Of a DNA stretch of 25,177 nucleotides, positions 21,179 to 25,177 are shown in pieces (position 1 is the stretch's first letter; each line of letters opens with the position of its first letter). The DNA comes from Lachnospiraceae bacterium UBA7054. Its GTDB lineage: Bacteria; Bacillota; Clostridia; Lachnospirales; Lachnospiraceae. The notes beneath the pieces were generated by a model. The model searched no databases. It saw only the letters and a list, made by a program, of their open reading frames with translations, and was not told the DNA's origin. The stretch spans positions 1-25,177 of the forward strand of contig DLAF01000029.1 in assembly GCA_002492725.1 (NCBI GenBank), in the 5' to 3' direction. A program made the position numbers and the translations under genes.

Positions 21179-22888
21179 ATGAAACTGACGATACGGAAAA
21201 AATTGCTTTTGTGTGCATTTCTGCCCATTGGTATTCTTGGCATCATTATTATCATTATGGCGGCAACCTCTTTGCGCAGTTCCATTATCCGCCAGGTGGA
21301 AAATTCTCTGCGGGGCACGGCGGCGGCCACGCTGGCTGCTTATGACCAGAATTCGGGCCTTTATCTTGTAGCGGAGAACGGGGACATTTGGAAGGGCGGA
21401 TACAATATTTCCCGATCGGAAAAGCTTTTGGATACCATCAAGGAAAAATCCGGCATGGAGGTCACTTTTTTCTACGGAGATAAGAGAATCATGACTTCCA
21501 TTGTGGATGCGGACGGTAAACGCATCCTGGGCAGTCCTGCGGGTGAAAAGATCGTGGAAGAGGTGCTTAAAAAGGGACAGGAATATTTCAGCAGGCAGGT
21601 GTCTGTTGACGGTAAAATGTATTACGGGTACTATGTTCCCGTGTTTCAGGATGGAGATGCGGGAACGCCGGTCGGAATGGTCTTTGCGGGAGTAGACAGG
21701 AGTGCGACGCTAAACAGTGTGATGCGCATTGTATTTTTTATGGTGGTGACTGTGGTGCTGATTGCGCTGGCAGGTATGCTCGTTACCGGGCTTGTGTCAA
21801 ATTCGATCTCAAAGGCATTGAAGGAGGAGGTTGTCTGCGTGGAGGGACTGGCAACAGGAAATCTGAACGTGCAGCTGAATCGAAAACATTTACTGCGAGG
21901 GGATGAGGTAGGAGAGCTGACCAGATCCATCGATAAGCTGCAGACTGATCTGCGAGGTATCATCGGTGGGATTGGTGACAGCACGGCGCAGTTGATTGCG
22001 GCCTCTGATATGCTGGGGCAGACTTCGAAACAGACCTTAGCCAATATGGACGATGTGATGCAGTCGGTGGGTACAATCACCTCTGGAGCCGTTTCTCAGG
22101 CGGAGGATACCCAAAATGCGTCGGATACGATCGCCAGAATGGGTGAGCTGATCATAGAGACGGGAAGTCAGGCCGGCCAGTTGAGTAAGAGCGCGGATAC
22201 CATGCTGGCGTCCAGTGACGAGACCGGCGAGACGATCGATGGTTTGAAGAATATCAGTGAAGAGGTAAAGAACGTGGTCGATATGATCGCGGAGCTGACC
22301 AGTCAGACCAATGAGTCGGCAAAGACGATCCGTGAGGCGGCAGGACTGATTTCTGATATTGCGGGGCAGACTACGCTGCTTTCGCTGAATGCCAATATCG
22401 AGGCGGCCAGAGCGGGCGAGGCGGGAAGAGGGTTTGCCGTCGTTGCGGATGCCATTCAGAAGCTGGCGGAACAGTCGAATGATACCAGCAGCAGTATTGA
22501 TCACATTGTAAATACACTGCTTGTCAATGCAGAGCATGTGGTGGAAGCCATGCAGCACATGCAGGAAGTGACCGGCAGACAGAACGAATATATTGTGAGC
22601 ACGGAGCAATCGGTTCGCGCGGTCATCGATGAGATTCATGTTTCTATTCAGAATATCAGGAATATCGAAGACAGAACACGGAAGCTTGAGGATGCGAGAA
22701 AGGATATGATGAGCGTAATCACCGGATTATCCGATATCGCGGAGAGCAATGTAGTAAACACAAAGGAGACAGGTGAAGTCATCGCCAATGTATCAGAATG
22801 CTTCCGGGAGGTAGAGAAGTCCGCGCTGAATCTGAAAGAAACGGCGGATGGATTGGAGCAGAATATCTGTAATTTCCGGATGGAGTAG
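21179..22888 (+). CDS. Methyl-accepting chemotaxis protein
   Basis: This transmembrane chemoreceptor signals to CheA/CheW. The 569 residues have TM1 (about 9-32), an external single-Cache-like domain (about 35-180; VTFFYGDKRIMTSIVDADGK, YYGYYVPVFQD, VGMVFAG), TM2 (about 183-204), HAMP (about 205-260; LTRSIDKLQTDL at the end) and a long coiled-coil signalling domain with hairpin tip NANIEAARAGEAGRGFAVVA near 404-423. ATG 21179 has AAAGGAGAG 5 bp upstream. An upstream in-frame start at 21107 lies inside the lipoprotein gene. It is 13 bp after the BMP lipoprotein, probably one transcript. It implies a chemotaxis system elsewhere in the genome. Confidence 0.95.
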   Translation: MKLTIRKKLLLCAFLPIGILGIIIIIMAATSLRSSIIRQVENSLRGTAAATLAAYDQNSGLYLVAENGDIWKGGYNISRSEKLLDTIKEKSGMEVTFFYGDKRIMTSIVDADGKRILGSPAGEKIVEEVLKKGQEYFSRQVSVDGKMYYGYYVPVFQDGDAGTPVGMVFAGVDRSATLNSVMRIVFFMVVTVVLIALAGMLVTGLVSNSISKALKEEVVCVEGLATGNLNVQLNRKHLLRGDEVGELTRSIDKLQTDLRGIIGGIGDSTAQLIAASDMLGQTSKQTLANMDDVMQSVGTITSGAVSQAEDTQNASDTIARMGELIIETGSQAGQLSKSADTMLASSDETGETIDGLKNISEEVKNVVDMIAELTSQTNESAKTIREAAGLISDIAGQTTLLSLNANIEAARAGEAGRGFAVVADAIQKLAEQSNDTSSSIDHIVNTLLVNAEHVVEAMQHMQEVTGRQNEYIVSTEQSVRAVIDEIHVSIQNIRNIEDRTRKLEDARKDMMSVITGLSDIAESNVVNTKETGEVIANVSECFREVEKSALNLKETADGLEQNICNFRME

Positions 22889-22920
22889 CAAAGATATCTC
22901 AAATGGGGTTCTGACGCGGC

Positions 22921-23325
22921 CTAATTCCCCCAGTTGGCGGGATTGGTGTTATCAGGGATGCGGCCCGCCAGAATCTCTTCATAGTGCTTTAACTTAAAGT
23001 CGATATAGTCAGCGGTGGCTTTTGCCTCCGCTACTTTTTTATGTGCGGCGTCATGCTGTCTGGCGATAATTCGGTATCTGGCAAGGAGATTCTCCTCGGA
23101 TTCTTCCAGCTGGCATAAGTCAAAATATTGCTTGATATCTTTCATGGGCATACCGCAGTTTTTCAGACAGGTAATTCCCCGCATCCAGTTAGCGGCGGTT
23201 TCATCGAAGATACGGTGGTTCCCGTTATCCCGTTTACAGGGCAGTAAACCGATATCCGTGTAGTAGCGTATGGTGTGCTCCGTGGTGTGAAACATTTCGG
23301 CAAATTCTTTGACAGTGTAGGTCAT
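22921..23325 (-). CDS. MerR-family transcriptional regulator
   Basis: The 134 residues have an N-terminal MerR winged helix-turn-helix (MTYTVKEFAEMFHTTEHTIR, YYTDIGLLPCKRD, MRGITCLKNCGMPMKDIKQY) and a coiled dimerisation helix (about 80-115). A short C-terminal tail with no metal-binding motif follows. Regulators of this kind often control aldo/keto reductases. ATG 23325 (complement) has GGAG 8 bp upstream; a longer in-frame version would overlap the transporter. It lies 20 bp after the NSS transporter on the same strand. The divergent aldo/keto reductase promoter at 24757-24787 carries a MerR-type operator, which makes it the likely target. Cysteines at LPC, CLKNC and DLC could sense redox or electrophiles. 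Confidence 0.92.
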   Translation of the reverse strand: MTYTVKEFAEMFHTTEHTIRYYTDIGLLPCKRDNGNHRIFDETAANWMRGITCLKNCGMPMKDIKQYFDLCQLEESEENLLARYRIIARQHDAAHKKVAEAKATADYIDFKLKHYEEILAGRIPDNTNPANWGN

Positions 23326-23345
23326 ATATTCGTCTCCTTTTGGCG

Positions 23346-24704
23346 TCAGCCAATCCATCCGTTCAGAGTCAGGAAAAGCAGAAGGATCGGCAGAATATAA
23401 GTCACATAGATACGGATCCATTTTGGCATTTTCATGCCCTCTCCGGTATTGGTTTCTTTCAGATAGTTTTCAAATCCCCAGCCAAATCGGGTAACACAAA
23501 ACAGCAGATAGACGAGAGCGCCAAGCGGCAGGAGAACATTGCTGACCATGAAATCTTCCAGATCAAGAATCGTGCTCCCCTCGCCAAGTGGCTGGAACGC
23601 TGACCAGATATTGTATCCAAATACACAGGGAAGGGAAAGAGCGATAAGCGCTGCCAGATTGATCATGCAGGATTTTTTTCTGCTCCAGCCAAATAAGTCC
23701 ATTCCACAAGATATGATGTTTTCAAACACAGCCAGAATGGTGGAGAATGCCGCAAACGTCATAAAGATAAAGAACAGCGTTCCCCATATCCGCCCGCCGG
23801 CCATATGGTTAAAAATATTCGGCAGCGTGATAAAGATCAGACTGGGACCCATATCGGGGCTGATAGTAAAGGCAAAGCAGGACGGAAAAATGATGAGTCC
23901 GGATACAAAAGCCACAAAGGTATCGAGAATCGCAATGTTCACCGATTCACCCAATAGTGTATGATTCTTATCTACATAGCTCCCGAAGATGGCCATGGAG
24001 CCAAGTCCCAGGCTCAGCGTGAAAAACGCCTGATTCATAGCGGCTGTTATTGTTTCCGGGATGCCAACATCCCGCATTCTTTGTACATCCGGCAGGAGAT
24101 AAAATTTGAGTCCTTCCGCGCCGCCGGGAAGAGTCATACTGCGTAATGCCAGAACTACGATGATCAATAAAAGCAGCATCATCATCACCTTGGTAATCCG
24201 TTCAACCCCTTTTTGGAGTCCAAGAGAGCAGATTAACATGCCGGCTGCGACGACGATGACCATAACGGTGGTCAAAATCGTCGGGCTTTCCAGCATTTCC
24301 TGGAACATGGCGTCCACCTGTGCCTGCTCTTTTCCGGTAAATTTTCCGGTTAACATCAGATAAAAATAGTACAGCATCCAACCGGCAACAGAGGTGTAAA
24401 ACATCATCAGCAGATAATTGCCTGCCATGCCAAGATATCCGTGCAGATGCCATTTCTGCCCGGGTTTTTCCAATGCCGTAAAACTTTTGATGATACTCTT
24501 TCTGCTGGCCCGTCCCACGGCAAATTCCATCGTCATCACCGGAATTCCCATGGCGACCAGAAAGAACAGGTAGAACAGCACAAACATGCCGCCGCCGTAC
24601 ATGCCGGCAATGTACGGAAACCGCCATACATTGCCGATACCAATCGCGCACCCGGCCGATAACAGAATAAAGCCCATCCGTGAGCCAAATTTTTCCCGCT
24701 CCAT
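23346..24704 (-). CDS. Neurotransmitter:sodium symporter (SLC6/NSS) family transporter
   Basis: This is a sodium-coupled transporter, usually for amino acids, in the inner membrane. The 452 residues begin MEREKFGSRMGFILLSAGCA and carry the NSS signature GCAIGIGNVWRFPYIAGMYG (TM1, Na+ and substrate site). About eleven to twelve hydrophobic segments follow, with NQAFFTLSLGLGSMAIFGSY (TM6-like Na+/substrate region) and FAAFSTILAVFENI (TM8-like, with the Na2 Ser/Thr pair). Length is normal for bacterial NSS. The ribosome binding site is GGGAGG, 8 bp before ATG 24704 on the complement. It is followed by merR on the same strand. The substrate cannot be told. Confidence 0.95.
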   Translation of the reverse strand: MEREKFGSRMGFILLSAGCAIGIGNVWRFPYIAGMYGGGMFVLFYLFFLVAMGIPVMTMEFAVGRASRKSIIKSFTALEKPGQKWHLHGYLGMAGNYLLMMFYTSVAGWMLYYFYLMLTGKFTGKEQAQVDAMFQEMLESPTILTTVMVIVVAAGMLICSLGLQKGVERITKVMMMLLLLIIVVLALRSMTLPGGAEGLKFYLLPDVQRMRDVGIPETITAAMNQAFFTLSLGLGSMAIFGSYVDKNHTLLGESVNIAILDTFVAFVSGLIIFPSCFAFTISPDMGPSLIFITLPNIFNHMAGGRIWGTLFFIFMTFAAFSTILAVFENIISCGMDLFGWSRKKSCMINLAALIALSLPCVFGYNIWSAFQPLGEGSTILDLEDFMVSNVLLPLGALVYLLFCVTRFGWGFENYLKETNTGEGMKMPKWIRIYVTYILPILLLFLTLNGWIG

Positions 24705-24756
24705 TTTTTATGCCTCCCGCTTATCCGATTTGCTGAAATAATTTGTAAAAAGGGTA

Positions 24757-24787
24757 TTGACTTCGAGTTACACGAAGCCAGTATACT
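24757..24787 (+). promoter_or_regulatory. MerR-type promoter/operator of the aldo/keto reductase gene
   Basis: -35 TTGACT (24757-24762) and -10 TATACT (24782-24787) are 19 bp apart, the over-long spacer that MerR-family activators correct by untwisting DNA. Within it CTTCGAGT (24761-24768) and ACACGAAG (24770-24777) form a 17-bp dyad around T24769 with a single mismatched pair. The gene start is 54 bp after the -10. Confidence 0.85.
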
Positions 24788-24840
24788 TATCATAATACAG
24801 GAAACTGATTTTGACAACATAGGAAAAAGGAGAGAAAAAT

Positions 24841-25177
24841 ATGGGGTATCTTGGTGAAGAAATCAGAAAACTTGGATTTGGCTTGATGCGTCTGCCACAG
24901 AAAGACGGCGTGATTGATGTGGAACAGGTAAAAGAAATGGTGGATCTTTTTATGGAGGCCGGCTTTACCTATTTTGACACCGCATGGGCTTATGCGGGGA
25001 GCGAGGACGCGATCAGGCAGGCGTTGGTGGAACGTTACCCAAGGGAGAGTTACCAGCTTGCCACCAAAAACGCAGCGTGGATCAACTGTAAGACCAAAGA
25101 GGAGGCTTACGCGCAGTTTGACACTTCCCTGAAACAGACGGGAGCGGGATATTTTGATGCCCGTGTTATAATAGGGC
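24841..25177 (+). CDS. Aldo/keto reductase, N-terminal part (runs off or is interrupted at right edge)
   Basis: This is an NADPH-dependent carbonyl reductase with a TIM-barrel fold. About 112 residues are visible. They show GFGLMRLP near the start, FDTAWAYAGSEDAI (catalytic Asp and Tyr), and LATKNAAW (catalytic Lys). ATG 24841 has AAAGGAGAG 6 bp upstream. The segment TSLKQTGAGYFD should continue into the YLLHN-type strand with the catalytic His. Instead it reads DARVIIG from base 25159, so the gene may be interrupted there. It is divergent from the NSS-merR pair and likely activated by that MerR. Confidence 0.88.
   Translation, partial: MGYLGEEIRKLGFGLMRLPQKDGVIDVEQVKEMVDLFMEAGFTYFDTAWAYAGSEDAIRQALVERYPRESYQLATKNAAWINCKTKEEAYAQFDTSLKQTGAGYFDARVIIG
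25159..25177. repeat. Imperfect inverted repeat at the right edge
   Basis: The last 19 bases start with GCCCGTGTTA and end with ATAGGGC. The outer GCCC and GGGC are complementary, and the inner TTATAA is self-complementary. The family match of the aldo/keto reductase ends exactly where this begins. It may be an element end or an assembly artefact at a repeat. Confidence 0.4.

Noticed and set aside
22889..22920. Terminator between the chemoreceptor and merR
   Set aside because: The 32-bp gap contains no convincing stem-loop or T run.

Overview
The window is bacterial chromosomal DNA from a low-to-mid GC Firmicute. It most resembles a member of Clostridia, probably Lachnospiraceae. The reasons are the conserved Firmicutes SRP/ribosome-maturation gene order (ylxM-ffh-rpsP-khpA-rimM-trmD-rplS-lepB-rbgA-lepB-rnhB), the der-plsY-gpsA run, strong Shine-Dalgarno sites, TTGACA/TATAAT-type promoters and a long, divergent ribose-phosphate pyrophosphokinase. 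Genus and species cannot be fixed from the sequence alone. No rRNA, tRNA or CRISPR array was seen.

Left edge (1-830): remains of a mobile element. The tail of an unrecognised protein is followed by the C-terminal half of a tyrosine recombinase that lacks its N-terminal domains and its first catalytic arginine. This lies where ftsY/smc would be expected in related genomes. A strong sigma-A promoter (954-982), with a perfect 7-bp inverted repeat just upstream, then starts the housekeeping block.

Housekeeping block (1032-11691, all +): protein targeting (ylxM, ffh), ribosome components and maturation (rpsP, khpA, rimM, trmD, rplS, rbgA), two type I signal peptidases flanking rbgA, RNase HII, a FliK-like/FlhB-C-terminal pair of unknown purpose separated by two copies of a palindromic repeat, yraN and pgeF. 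A candidate L19 leader and several hairpins punctuate it.

Signalling (11803-15326, +): an OmpR-type response regulator and a large multi-pass histidine kinase. It ends in a perfect-looking hairpin that overlaps the 3' end of the convergent prs gene (15353-16546, -). prs and der have divergent, well-formed promoters in the gap between them.

Membrane lipid and sensing block (16823-22888, +): der, plsY and gpsA (the last two supply and use glycerol-3-phosphate for phospholipid synthesis), then a BMP/PnrA-like lipoprotein and a methyl-accepting chemotaxis protein 13 bp apart, with no transporter genes beside them.

Right edge (22921-25177): a neurotransmitter:sodium symporter and a MerR regulator on the - strand, divergent from an aldo/keto reductase on the + strand. 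The reductase promoter has the 19-bp spacer and dyad typical of MerR-activated promoters. The reductase sequence stops resembling its family in the last 19 bases, which form an imperfect inverted repeat. This suggests an insertion or an assembly break. Both ends of the window therefore look like mobile or repeat boundaries around an otherwise conserved core.
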